A stretch of DNA of 64,000 nucleotides from the NCBI GenBank assembly GCA_036245525.1, contig BTPG01000008.1, forward strand, positions 33,861,850 to 33,925,849, in the 5' to 3' direction. The translations under genes and the position numbers were made by a program. The DNA comes from Semisulcospira habei. Its lineage: Eukaryota > Mollusca > Gastropoda > Semisulcospiridae. Positions 36,801 through 48,990 of the stretch are shown piece after piece; the first letter of the stretch is position 1; every line of letters starts with the position of its first letter. The notes beneath the pieces were generated by a model. It searched no databases and had not been told where the DNA came from. It saw only the letters and a program-made list of their open reading frames with translations.

Positions 36801-39800
36801 GTCCTCTGTGTTCCTGTCGGTGAAGTGCTGGCCAATCCGACTGTTCTTGCTGATGTTGTTGCTGATAGTTGTGATTGTTCATGATACAGGCAAGCAGAAC
36901 AGGTACATGGGGAAGAACCCGGAGATTCTCGCGTGGAACGGCTGTGCGGAGTTCCGGACGTGCACGGACGAACTGTACAGCGACGAGAATGTCCACCGCG
37001 TCCTGGCCGGACAGGACATCCAGCTCAAAAACATGTGTGGGTCAGTGCCTGATTTTCCGCTTTTACAATACGGCACACAGGTAGATGGGTCGAACAGGGC
37101 TGGTGCAAGATAATTGGCAGCTAGTAGTATACTACCCAGTAAACGTGCAGGTGGGCCGATTAACATCTTTCTTCTTTGTTAAACAGTGAAAACTTTATAT
37201 TTATTTATAATTGAAAATCAGCCTTCTTGCTATAATTTTATGTGTCTGTATTTGCAGCTGTTATTGTTGGGTATGTTTTTTTGTCGGCCGCTATACTTTT
37301 TTTCTGTTCTCAGTTGTTTCGTGGAAGACACGTCATAATTGTCATATTGCCCCAGGACCGAAGCCCTCAAATATCTGGAGTTGTCCTCTGTAAACTGTAT
37401 AACGACTCAGGAGACAGATGGACCATGCAAGTTCAAGACTGGTGCCAGAATAGCTTGCGTATGGGCGTTAAGCTATTAGGGCACCACCCTTGAACTAGCA
37501 TGGTCGAACATGTTTGCTGTCAGTGTCAGGGCTAAAAGAGTAAGCTTAACTGATCCAGAAATAAAACAAAATTTCAAGGTGGCTGAAGGGCCCGCAAGAG
37601 CCTTCAGTCGGAGTTTGCCTCCAGCAATGGGTAAAATCCAGAATGTTAGAATTAAAGATATTAAATGGACGGGCCACTGTATTTCATGTCTGTGTGATTT
37701 CGATTTCAGTGTGCTGTACAAAAATGGAGGTGACAGCTACGGCAGTCTCGGAGAGAAGTGTTCGGAGAACGAGCGTGGAGCCATACATCAGGAAATCGAG
37801 GCCAGTCTCTCCCGCACCCTGGCCGACCCTCCAAAGGACCAAACAATTGGAGCGTGGAGCAAACTCAAACGATGTCTGATCCGTCTGGGTGGAGACACGC
37901 CGGAAACTTACGTCAACAAAGTCTGCAGGTAACCTGTTGAACGGATCAACGGCTTCAATAACCCTTTTCATCCTGATACACCCATTGCTTGAAATAAATT
38001 AGACTATCACAATTCACGGGTGGTGCCAGAATAGCTTGGCGCCTGAGACGCCAAGCTATTCTGGAACCACCCGTGAACTAAAATGCTTGATCTATCTCCT
38101 AATCTGTAACGTGGCCTGCCTAGGACAATAAGCATTTTTAAAATTCAGTCTGAGGTTGTAATGGGTTAACTAGCGATAAGTTAAGAGTACAGTGTGGGAG
38201 AAAACCGAAATACTGACGTGGTTTACACAATGAGCGATGAACAATGAACTTTTATTTTACAACGGTAGAAGTATTTGGTTACAAGACCAATTTTTAAACT
38301 TGCCTTTGCTACAAACTGCTAATCAACACTCTTAAAATAATCATCGCGACAGAAAATCGCTACCGACACGCGAAGGGTAGCAGTCTTTATGTCACCAGAA
38401 ACTAGACATAGAATTATCAAATGCGGTTAATTCCTGTATCACTGTGGCTGAAAGACCATGAAGGAACTGTCAGTATTGGAGGCAGAACAATCACGAACTT
38501 GCGCTTTGCGGACGACATTGATAGCCTTGCAGGAACAGAGAAGGAGCTAGCTCAGCTGGTGGAAAAGCTGGATAGTACAGCCATTGCATATGGGATGGAA
38601 ATCAGTGCAGAGAAGACCAAACTGATGACCAATAACGCCAGTGGCATTGGCACTGAAATCATGGTGGGAGGCCAAAAACTGGAAACAGTTAAGAAATTCA
38701 AATACTTAGGAGCCATTGTGACAGATGAGGGATCAAAACCAGAAATACTGTCCAGGATTGCGCAGACAACAACAGCACTGACAAGATTGAAGACCATATG
38801 GAAGGACAGAAACATCACACTCTGCTCCAAGATCAGACTGATGCGCTCCGTAGTCATCTCACTGTTCTTGTATGCCTGCGAGTCATGGACCCTCACAGCA
38901 GACCTTGTAAGGAGAATACAAGCCACTGAAATGAGACGTTTTCGAAGGCTGCTTGGCATTTCATACAGAGATCACATCACAAACGAGGAAGTGGGAAGCA
39001 GAATCAGGCAAGCAATCGGGCCCTATGAAGACTTATTAGCCATTGTGAGAAAACGCAAACTGAAGTGGTATGGGCATGTTACGCGTTCAGCAGGGCTTGC
39101 CAAAACAATCCTGCAAGGCACTGTGCAAGGAGGACGAAGGAGAGGAAGACAGAGGAAAAGATGGGAGGACAATATCTCAGAGTGGACAGGACTGAAGCTG
39201 GGCGATACGCTGAGAATGGCAGAGAAAAGAGAGGAATGGAGGGAGCTGGTTGTCAAGTCATCAGTGGTGCCCCAACGGTCGGCAAGACTACGGGATATAG
39301 ATAGATAGATAGATAGATCACTGTGGCTGAGACTGAACCCCTTTCACAAAGTGCACTCGATATTTATAGGGCGTTCAGTTTGATCTACTGAATCGTTTGC
39401 TCTGATCTATGCACACAATCATTTAAAACAAAGGTACGCTGTCACCATAACATCAGTTCCCCGTTTAGTTTGTTATTTTCTCCTCGCAGGCTAAAGGCAC
39501 TTTCTATGAACACGACGAAGGAGGGGTTCCTGTGTGAACAACACGAAGAAGACACAGTAGCAGAGCAATTCTTCAACCATAAACTGGAACATCTGCACCT
39601 CTTGTGTGCTGGTCGCAGTGTGACTGAAGGTGAATAGACAGTCCTGGTGGACACAGTGAATGGATTGGATGAGTAGACTTGCATTGGAGTAGACTGTTTA
39701 GCCTTACACATTTCTTATATTGTTACAAGATGACCAGTGTAGTACTGAACTGGTGCTTGAACGAAAGAAATGAACCGGATACTACCACAGTCCTCCTAAT

Positions 39801-42800
39801 CCCTATCTTTGTATATGCCCGTATCTATCTATATCCCGTGGTCTTGCCGACCGTTGGGGCACAACTGATGACTTGGCAACCAGCTCCCTCCATTCCACTC
39901 TGTTTTTTGCCATTTTTAGCGTACCGCCCAACCTCAGTCCTGTCCACTCTGAGATATTGTCCTCCCATCTTTTCCTCTGTCTTGCTCTCCTTCGTCCTCC
40001 TTGCACAGTGCCCTGCAGGATTGTTTTGGCAAGCCCTGTTGAACGCGTGACATGCCCATACCACTTCAGTTTGCTTTTTTTCACAATGGCTAATAGGTCT
40101 TCATAGGGCCCGATGGCTTGCCTGATTCTGCTTCCAACTTCCTCGTTCGTGATGTGATCTCTGTATGAAATGCCAAGCGGGGCAGCCCGGCTTCGACTGA
40201 AAACATCTCATTTCAGTGGCTTGTGTGCCCCTACTGACAAACATAAATGCGACATTTTTTAAAAAATCGGAAACACATTCCAGAAATGTCGCATTTATTT
40301 CTTTTGCTCGTAATGCGACATTTTTTTTTTTTTTTTGAATTATCGGAACATTAAGTTGAAGTGTTTCCGATGAGTCCAAAAATGTCGCATTTCTTTTCCT
40401 CGTCAGTAGGGGCCTATCAAAAGACAGGGATTAGGAGTGTTTCCTATGATTCCAAAATGTCGCATGTATTTCTTTTGCTCGTCAGTATATAAACCAAGAC
40501 GGCGTTGTTCTTGTAGAAGTAAGGTGTGTGTTGTACTTTTCAATCCGGCCAGGCTGTCATGGGCGATGCGGTAGATTTCAGGGTAGAACGAGTTGACGCC
40601 CACCGATACCGTGCATCAGGTTATTACAGCATTTCCCTGGAAAACGCTATAGCCAGCAGTTACACGATATACGACAGATCGCTTTGACATTATCTGCTTT
40701 TCCATTTTTACATTTTCAGAATCCTTTTACTGGCGTTCAGAAGCAGTGCGTTTAAGGGCGGCACTTGGTGTGACATCTGGGCTGATCCTCGTTCTAATGA
40801 TCGTCCTTGCCATTTTTTTCAGGCGACATCGCAAACTTGCACAGCGACGGTGGGTTTATAGTCAGTATTTTATATATAGTCTTGTGCTCTACATTTTATA
40901 GATTGATAATGTAGAAGAGGGCCTACTGCCAGCATTTATGCCTGCTTGGTAGTTTTCTTGTTGTTGTTTTTTTTTTTAATATATTTTTAATTAGTCACCA
41001 CTTTGTATAACCCCACAGCACCCTCTTCAAATGAATTCAGTTTACCTCCACCCCTCACACCCCACCACCACTCAACTAGGTCTGCCCACTCTTTCTATCC
41101 TCCATAGCTCATAACACATTGAGCCCAGAGGTCGACTTGAAATTCCCGAAATGAGTGTTAATTTTCCCTGAAGACAAGATAGCAGAAAGAGATCTATCAT
41201 GATAGCTTAACTCATTCTACCCCAACACCGAAATCCCCAAATGTTGCCATTGTCCTCTGAAGACAGCATTGCCTTGCAGGATACAGATCGACCATGATAG
41301 TTCAAGGGTGATGCCAGAATAGCTTGGCGTCCATAGGCGCCAAGCTATTCTGGCATCACCCTTGAACTATCATGGTCGATCCTTATCTTACTGTGGTGTG
41401 TCTGGGGTAGAAAGAGTTAAAGATGGTGCCAGAATTATAATAGCATGGCGCTTCCAGGCGCCACTGTATAACCTGGCACCGCCCGTGCACTATCATGATC
41501 GATCTGTCTTTTGGTGTTCATGATCGTTGTGAGATGGTCTTTGTTTCTTGCCCGGCGTTAACCCCCCGACTGCTACTGGCGGTACCGTTCGGCGGAAAAG
41601 ACGCGTGACTACGTCATGACCTAACTACGTGACTACGCATCTTTTCCGCCGAACGGTATTGCCAGTAGCAGTAAAGGGGTTAAACACCAATAATTAACCA
41701 TCTCCTCCTGTAGTGTCAGAGCACGGCATGGGTGACGGTTTGTTGGTTCACTTTGACTCTTGTGTTTTTGATTTCTGTAGCAAACAAGAGAGGCTGGAGT
41801 CCGTTCTTCACAATCCATTCGACGATGCCGTCTCGGTCCTGTGGCCGCAAGGAGTGGACGAGTTGCCTCAGGTTAGCCCCGCGGCGGATGTAGGAGTGTG
41901 GAGGTGGAAGGCGATCGAGCGGTTCCGCAACCCCCCTTCCCCCTCCTCCCTCCGTCGGCTTGACAATATTTAACCCTTTTCATCCTGATACACCTATTGC
42001 TTGAAATACATTTGACTATGATGGCGCCACCCTTGAATTAAAACAGTTAATCTATCTCCTAATCTGTAGCCTTCATAGGACAATAAGCAAATTTTGCAAA
42101 ATCAGGATGGATGTAATGGGCTAAAAATACAATGTAAATTTCCCGTTTTGGACAGTCTGTAATATTCGACTCTTAGAGAGTGATCCCCCCCCCCTCCCCA
42201 CCCTTGAGAAGCTGGCATCACGCCACCCACCTAACCTCTACCCTTCCGACCTCTTCCCAACCCCCTCACCCTAAACCCCTTCCACCCCCACCCCCCACCC
42301 CACCACCACCACCCTCCCCCTCCCGCCCCCCCCCCCTCCCCCCGTCCGTACCAGATCCACTCCAGGACTCAATCCAAACAAATTTCAACTTTGCTGATAA
42401 TTCGTTCAGCCCCGACACACCACAGCAAGACATGGATCGAGCATGATAGTTCATATGCCCATATGCGCCAAGCATATGTTCAACCTCAGACGACTGCAGG
42501 CCCACACGAAAACCCTAGACCAACTGATCCGTGAGCTGCTTTTTGCTGATGATGCTGCCCTCGTTGCACACACAGAGAGAGCCCTGCAGCGCATCACGTC
42601 CTGCTTCGCAGACGCTGCCCAGCTCTTTGGACTCGAGGTCAGTCTGAAAAAGACAGAGGTCCTCCATCAGCCGGCACCCAAGACAGTGTATCGCCCTCCT
42701 CACATCACCATCGGCGAGTCTGAACTAAAGTCAGTGCACCAGTTTACTTACCTTGGCTGCATTATCACGTCGGACGCCAAGCTGGACAAGGAGCTTGACA

Positions 42801-44116
42801 GCAGGCTGGCAAAAGCGAACAGCGCTTTCGGGCGACTTTTCAAGCGGGTGTGGCACAATCAACAGCTGAAAACAGGCACCAAGATCAGCGTGTACAGAGC
42901 TGTGGTCCTCACCACCCTGCTGTATGGTTCCGAGTCCTGGGCCCTCTACCGCAGCCAACTACGACTCCTCGAACGCTTCCACCAGCGCTGCCTGCGTACC
43001 ATCCTGGGCATTCACTGGAGTGACTATGTCACCAATGTCGAGGTCCTTGAACAGGCTGAAACCGTGAGCATCGAGGCTTTGCTGCTGCGGACACAGCTCC
43101 GCTGGGCGGGGCATGTCTCCAGGATGGAGGATCATCGCCTACCAAAGATCGCCCTGTTCGGCGAGCTTGCTACTGGACACCGTGACAGAGGGGCACCAAA
43201 GAAGAGATACAAAGACTGTCTCAAGAAGTCACTTAGTGCCTGCCAAATCGACCACCACCAGTGGTCTTCGCTTGCTGTGGACCGTGACACCTGGCGCTCC
43301 ACTATTTACAAGGCAGCTGTCTCCTTTGAGGACTCTCGCAGAGCTAGCCTTAAGGACAAGCGGCTCAGGAGAAAGAACAGAGATGCCGCAACTCAGAACT
43401 CTGGCCATACCTTCCCCTGCAGCCACTGCGGTCGAACCTGCCTGTCCCGGATTGGCCTCCGCAGCCACGAACAAGCCTGCAGACGTCGTGGGCAACTCCT
43501 ATAAAATCTTCGTTCGCGAAGTCCAGCCAAGAGATGCGCCAAGCAATTCTGGCACCACCCTTGACTACTATCTTGCTCGATCTGTCTCTAGAATTGTAAT
43601 ACAGTTCTTCAGAGAGCAACTTCAAATTTGAGAGATTTTGGTCCCTTGTAGAATGTGATAACAAGATTGGACGTAACCGGGAAGTCGGGTATAAAGACAC
43701 TCTATCAATGTAAATCTACGTAAATTAATAAGCTTACAACAACAACAACAACAAAGTTTGGTTCTCTTTGCGTTTATTATGTCAGACTGAAGTTCATATC
43801 ATCTACGGATATTTTCATTTATGTTCCGCAGGAGACGGCGGAGACACCTCGAGACGCCACTTGCATTGAGACCGCAGAAGTTCAGTCTGCCACACGCTTG
43901 TCTGTGTCACGTTACGTCAACACACTAGTTACGTCGCGGTCTGAGGTCGACTCATTGGCGGGCAGCAACACCGCTGAACATGGAAGACGTCAAGTGAGAG
44001 CGACTGGTGTCCCTCGTACAAATGAAGCCGGCTACATTATAATGGGTCCAACCGAATCATTGTATGTCAATGCTGAGCGGACATCCAAAGGTTCCTTCTT
44101 TCAAATAATACGTTAA
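36790..44116 (+). CDS. Single-pass membrane protein with CD28-like tyrosine motifs, copy 1
   Basis: Six exons join in phase: 36790-37040, 37710-37928, 39490-39629, 40720-40849, 41781-41871 and 43832-44116, with GT-AG borders and stop TAA. The order is: hydrophobic leader (FLLMLLLIVVIV); a Cys-containing ectodomain over three exons (NGCAEFRTC, KNMCG, GEKCSE, KLKRC, VNKVCR, GFLCEQ, LLCAG); a transmembrane helix (LGVTSGLILVLMIVLAIFF) with RRHRK stop-transfer; then a cytoplasmic tail of about 130 residues. The tail holds SRYVNT, GYIIM and SLYVNA. YxN sites bind the Grb2 SH2 domain and YxxM sites bind the PI3K p85 SH2 domain in studied receptors. A receptor or membrane ligand is inferred; the family is not recognised. 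The start is uncertain: the paralog's ATG is GTG here (36,820), and the nearest upstream in-frame ATG, 36,790, sits at the edge of a palindromic element. Confidence 0.75.
37961..38168. mobile_element. Palindromic TTAA-type element (family A)
   Basis: It runs from AACCCTTTTCATCCTGATAC to TTGTAATGGGTTAA around GGCGCCTGAGACGCC. It lies in the copy 1 intron after exon 37,710-37,928. A decayed relative is at 37,390-37,545. Confidence 0.78.
38452..39316 (+). mobile_element. RTE-like LINE, 5'-truncated, with perfect target duplication
   Basis: The open frame encodes the reverse transcriptase C-terminal half: NLRFADDIDSLA (motif C), KKFKYLGAIVTDEG, KLKWYGHVTRSAGLAKTILQ, then RQRKRWEDNISEWTG. It ends in a GATA microsatellite. 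The 14 bases ATCACTGTGGCTGA occur at both 38,438-38,451 and 39,317-39,330, exactly bordering the element, so they are the target site duplication. No stop is seen in the coding part. The insertion lies in the intron between exons 37,928 and 39,490 of the membrane protein gene. Confidence 0.88.
39823..40222 (-). mobile_element. Second RTE-like LINE fragment, opposite orientation
   Basis: The minus strand encodes SKLKWYGHVTRSTGLAKTIL, then QRKRWEDNISEWTG, and ends in a TATAGATAGATA tail at 39,823-39,835. It is closely similar to the element at 38,452-39,316 but shorter at the 5' side (starting within ATEMRCF). It lies in the next intron of the same gene (39,629-40,720). Confidence 0.85.
41207..41417. 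mobile_element. Palindromic TTAA-type element (family A)
   Basis: It has long near-perfect arms from TTAACTCATTCTACCCCAAC to GGGTAGAAAGAGTTAA around GGCGTCCATAGGCGCC. It is followed directly by a shorter relative (41,419-41,506). Confidence 0.85.
41565..41685. mobile_element. Palindromic TTAA-type element (family D)
   Basis: TTAACCCCCCGACTGCTACT and AGTAGCAGTAAAGGGGTTAA are complementary ends. The inner arms GTTCGGCGGAAAAGACGCG and CATCTTTTCCGCCGAACGG form a hairpin. It lies in a copy 1 intron. Confidence 0.82.
42396..43665. mobile_element. Family A palindrome split by a LINE insertion
   Basis: The left half (TTCGTTCAGCCCCGACACAC ... GATAGTTC...GCGCCAAGC) ends at 42,469. The right half (GATGCGCCAAGCAATTCTGG ... 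TTGAGAGATTTTGG...) begins at about 43,536. Between them lies the zinc-finger LINE, so the LINE is younger than the palindrome. Confidence 0.7.
42470..43503 (+). mobile_element. Non-LTR retrotransposon 3' half with C-terminal zinc finger
   Basis: One uninterrupted frame of about 350 codons starts inside the reverse transcriptase (ELLFADDAALVAH) and continues through FTYLGCIITSDAKLDKEL, LLYGSESWALY, LGIHWSDYVTN and QLRWAGHVSRMED. It ends with CSHCGRTCLSRIGLRSHEQAC, a CxxC...HxxxC finger typical of the C-terminus of these elements. The lack of stops suggests a young insertion. It is inserted within a palindromic TTAA-type element whose halves lie at 42,396-42,469 and 43,536-43,665, in the intron before the last exon of copy 1. 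Confidence 0.85.
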
Positions 44117-44193
44117 CTCATTCGAGACGTGCCGTCTCCGGATACGCGGCTTTTAGCCGCGTATCCGGAGGCGGCACGTCTCGAATGCGTTAA
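44113..44193. mobile_element. Palindromic TTAA-type element (family E) at the copy 1 stop codon
   Basis: TTAACTCATTCGAGACGTGC and GCACGTCTCGAATGCGTTAA are complementary ends of a nearly perfect 81-bp hairpin. The first TTAA overlaps the last sense codon and stop of the membrane protein (CGT TAA). The second TTAA is also followed by ACG, so the pre-insertion site CGTTAAACG would have given the same stop. Confidence 0.85.
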
Positions 44194-44358
44194 ACGTTGT
44201 CGACTTAACCCGTTCAATGCCGAGAAATCGTGAACTCCACCCAGCTGCAAGTGGTATGTAAACTTGTAACAAACCACGGGTACAACGGTAAATTCGCGGG
44301 CTGCCCCACCCAGCCCAACCCCCCCCCCCTCCCCCCTCCTAACACCGCCTGCCCCCGC

Positions 44359-44431
<73 letters not shown>

Positions 44432-46762
44432 ACACACACATTTTGTTATACCCGAAGTTCACTGTAGACCAATCTCCCTCCATCCGCTGGAGATGGACGT
44501 GAAAGAGATAAAGAACAAACACACGCACGTCGATAGCGTACACGACGACGGTTAACCCCTTCCCTGCCACTGTACGTACATTTTTGTTTCTAAAATCTGT
44601 GTTCATTCGGCAACGACCAAAAGTCAAAACCGTCCAAGAAACACTGGATACAAATTGGTCTCAGCAAGAGGTATAGATCCTCATGAGCCCCGCATTCGCG
44701 GGGGCTCATGAGAATCTATGTCTTTTGTAGTTGGATCGTGTTCACTTTTTGTTGGCAGTGAAGGGGTTAAATTACGTTATCAGCTCGTTCCGGAGTGTAA
44801 ACGTGCATCATTAATGACACTCAGTCGGTTTCATTCCGAAGCCGGAAACTCTCAGGCTACACGCCCTGAAATATCGTCCTAACTCTAAAGTAGTATACAC
44901 ACGCTGTTTCCTAACCTCCTGTCATGTCAGACCAGTGACTAACGAAGTCACTTGTAAAATGTTTGCTTCCGGCAACTTCAAAATTGAGTTACAGCTGTGG
45001 GTTTAATATCGTCAATTTAGTGGTGTTCAAACCGGCTCCGATCTTTTCAAAATGCAAAGTATATATTTGAGTACCCCGCTTGACCCTATTCGGTGCTCTT
45101 TCAGTCTTTGAAATCACCTTTGTGATGGTGAAAACCGTAAATTCCGAAATGCTGAACGTCTTGTGGGCTATTTTGACCAGAGGTGGAAAGAACTGTGGAG
45201 GAACGAAGTTTGACTCATTCACTTCTATTGGCCATTACGTTGTGGTTGACAGGCTGAAGTATCATCAGACAACCACATTGATCCATTCCAAGCAACAAAA
45301 AAAAAAAAAATTAACCCCTATCCTTGCCACTGTACGTATTCATTTTTGTTAGCTTCTGAAATCTTGTTTATTCTAAGACCAAAAGCCCAAACCGTCCAAA
45401 CAACACGGATACGGGTTGGTCTAAGAAAGCGGCATAGATCCTCATGAGCTCCCGCAGTGGCGGGGGCTCATGAGGATCTATGTCTCTTGTAATTGGATCG
45501 TGTTTACTTTTTTTTCGGCAGTGAAGGGTTTAATGCCAACACAAGGCCAACAAGGCCTCATGATCCCACGGCGACTGCGGGGGACTCGTGCAAAACTATG
45601 CCGCCCTCTTGCAGTTGAGCGGTGCTCGTTTGTTCTCGACAGACAAAGAGTAATAAAAAATTTTACCTGAGATAGCAGTGTGTTTCTTTTTGTTGCACTG
45701 TTTTTGAGAGGATTCGCATTTTGGTGTTAATCCTAACTGTTCAACCTATTCAAGAAACCCGCAGCAATAATCCAGACCAGAAGGTGACTGCCAAGCGTGT
45801 AAAACGCAGAGAAGATTATTTATCTGGGTTTAACGCCGAGGCGCAGAGAAGAAACGCCAGAGAAGAACCCAACGGAGAAAGACTGAAACACACTTGAAAA
45901 AGACAGTTACAACACTACTGAAAGAAACACGCTTAGAAAAGACAGTTACAACACAATCGTGTTGTAACTGTCTGTTATTAGCGTGTTTCTCGTTTCTCCG
46001 CTGGCTTTTTTACCCGTATCAATAGCTGCGGGAAGTGCCGTATATCAGCGTTACCGGCGGCAACGCTATACGCCACATGCGCAGCTGTTGATGCGGGATA
46101 CTTGAAATGTGTTAAACAAACAAAAATTCTCTGTCATTATTATGTTTAGCTTTTGTTTCGTGGCTTTGGTCGATAAGTACCGAAGTATATAGTATCGGTT
46201 TTTGTCTGCTCCGTGACGACAGCTTTCTCTGCCTACGGTAGTGGAGCAGGAGAGACCGACCCAGTAAGCAATGGTCCTCGGGCCCACGACGGCCGAAGTG
46301 GGCCCGCGCACGGCGTTTGCAACTGGGGGATACTGTACTTCGGTCCCTGTGATTTGTTTGTTGTGGTGTTAATGTATCTTCAATGTACTGCGCGTTTGAA
46401 TACCAGAACAAAATTCACAAATTCAGCAATTGTCATTTGTCAACTGCTTTAACTGTGCGAGCTACTCTGGACTTTAATTTGCATGGACATATTTTCATTA
46501 TAGAAATAACATTATCTCATTATTTTCTCGTTTGTTACTTTGTATATCTTTTGCGCTGCCTGATCGTTTAAAATACATTTAATACAGACACCACAAAAAG
46601 CTTCCACTATGGTGTCCTTTTACGTGTACGTATGCTGCGTGTATGCGTGTGTGTATGTGCGTGTGAGCGAGCGTGCGCATTATGATGCATACAAGTAACA
46701 TGAAGTGGGGCGGGGCTATGATACACAACGTTTAGGCGTCAATTTCAAAAGGATATCCGTTT

Positions 46763-47379
46763 AGGCCCCGCCACACATGCCCGATTTTGAGGCCGATTCT
46801 TGAGCAGTTTCGAACTTAATCGGAGTGTGATCGGACCGGACAACAAAAACGTGTGCACTGCCACACATTCCCCGATTTTTTTGTTTAGCCGACCGCCGGG
46901 TTTGAATCGAAGATCAAGGTCGTACCTGTTCAGCGAAATGGCTGCTAGTTTGGACAGTGATGATGATGTGCTTGCATTATCAGCAGTTTTGCATCATTTT
47001 CGGGAAGACTGAAGCGGGCGAAACATCGGCAACGAAGGTGGTACTGATCTTCCGCCATTTTCAAACTGAAACGACGTGCTTTGCGAGACGCGCTCTGATT
47101 GGTTGAAACTTACACTGAATCGGGGCCGATTCGGATCGGAAAAATAGAGCAGGTTTTTAACACCCGATTCCAGCCGATTGGGATCGGATCGGATATATGA
47201 CGTCATCCGATCGCAATCGGATCGGAATCGGCTTCCAAAATCGGGGCACAGTCGGCATGTGTGGCGGGGCCTAACCAGCCGATTGGGATCGGATCGGGAT
47301 ATATGACGTCATCCGATCGCAATCGGATCGGAAACGGCTTCAAAATCAGGGCACAGTCGGCATGTGTGGCGGGGCCTTT
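46763..47379. mobile_element. PIF/Harbinger-like non-autonomous element
   Basis: Inverted termini GGCCCCGCCACACATGCCCG (46,765) and the complement ending ATGTGTGGCGGGGCC (47,273) are flanked by TTA/TAA. The right end is duplicated as a second unit of about 103 bp (47,277-47,379). Inside, a short frame MAASLDSDDDVLALSAVLHH resembles the extreme N-terminus of Harbinger-type nucleases and stops after 24 codons. Confidence 0.7.
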
Positions 47380-47894
47380 AGCCCAGCTGCTGGACTCAAG
47401 ATTATTAAACTTGGAGCTGAAGGAACATCAGTTGAAGACCTAACCGAGTCTGACGTGAGAAAATAGTAAGGTTACACAAAAGCTATCTATACTGACGAGC
47501 AAAAGAACAGCCCCTCCGACCAATAACGTATTTGTTTTCATTCCTCCACTATTTTCGTAAAAGAAACCAAAAAGACATCTTGCGACCTGGATCACGCCAG
47601 ACATGACTGACGTCAAAGGAATATACATTTATACATAATAGACTTAAGACGTAATTTAAAATATGTCATGACGTTGCCGTCTCCAGTACTGAGTGCGCTT
47701 GTTGTTTCGAACAACACTAAGTAACTTTGTACTTTAGAACGTTTGGCGATCTTTTATAGAACAAAACTGGCATCCAAGATGCGTCATCGAGAGGGCTACA
47801 AAACGTCCGCCATTTTTCGCTACAGGGGTTTTTATATCACAGTCACATGGTACAGATTGCGCTAAAGTGACTGTTCGTGTGACCTGGAGAGAAA

Positions 47895-48021
<127 letters not shown>

Positions 48022-48427
48022 ACGTAGTGGAGTTGTAGTCGTAGTATGATAAACACACCAGACGCAAGCACGTAAGGTTTTCTTTTATCTCCACACAATG
48101 CAGTTCCAAATGCACTAACACTGATACAAAGTCTCTGCTGCAAATATCCACACTGTCGACACAAATTTCCTCACACAACGTGCACCACTGTTACGCTGTG
48201 TCTCTCACAATGTACACCCTATACCACTGACAATGCAAGACAATGTACGAACGTGCTTTCCTAGCGCCCTCTTTATATATACTACCAATTTCCAGAATCA
48301 TCTACGAAAATCATACAACGCAACCAATCAGAACGAAACACGCAACCGAAACTCATAAATAAGAATTTTCTGGAATCACTAAAATAGGCTACAAAAACTC
48401 GGCTGCTCATTTCAGCTCTAAAACCTT

Positions 48428-48990
48428 TTATGTTTGGCATCCTGTCTCGAAAGACAATGGAGTATGCGCTTGCTGGGTCAGTCACTGGAGTGACCTCTCC
48501 AGTGCGCAAGCCTGGGCGAAGTGTATGGAGATCCTGGGATGCCCAGTCGTCAAGGTCCCCCTCTCGGCCTCGCTGATGTATCCAAAGGAATGCAAAGCAG
48601 TACGTTTGGCACCAGTTTGGCTGCATGAGCTGCCAGAACAGTGCGTGAATACAGGCAGCTGTCTGCCTTCGGGGCTCCACTCCTGATTTGAAGGGTTTAC
48701 TCCCCCACATTTGGCCGTTGGATCCAACCTGATCTCCTCCGTCTTCTAGCCGTTGGCTGTCAGAAACAGCTCATCCGCCTAGTGGTGCAATGTGAACACC
48801 ACCCCCTCACGTAGTTTAGCCCACCAGCTGAGGTGGTTTGCCAGGGTGTGGCGCATGGAGCCAGCACGTGAGAGATTAAGGAGATGGATGAGGACCAGTG
48901 ATGCCCGTCCGTCCTATGTAGGACGCAGCTGCCGAACAGCAAAGGTACTACCTCTATCCAGAGCCCCCTACACTCTAAAACCTAATGTAT
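48428..48990 (-). mobile_element. LINE-derived 3' fragment
   Basis: Bases 48,428-48,485 are the reverse complement of the 3' region of the element at 60,160-61,650; both contain CCAGCAAGCGCATA and CTCCATTGTCTT. The rest shows no intact frame. Confidence 0.5.

Noticed and set aside
42180..42446. Proline-rich open frame
   Set aside because: It translates a C-rich simple-sequence tract and has no splice or homology support.
44214..44627. Cys/Val-rich frame over 44,359-44,440
   Set aside because: It is a translated CA microsatellite.
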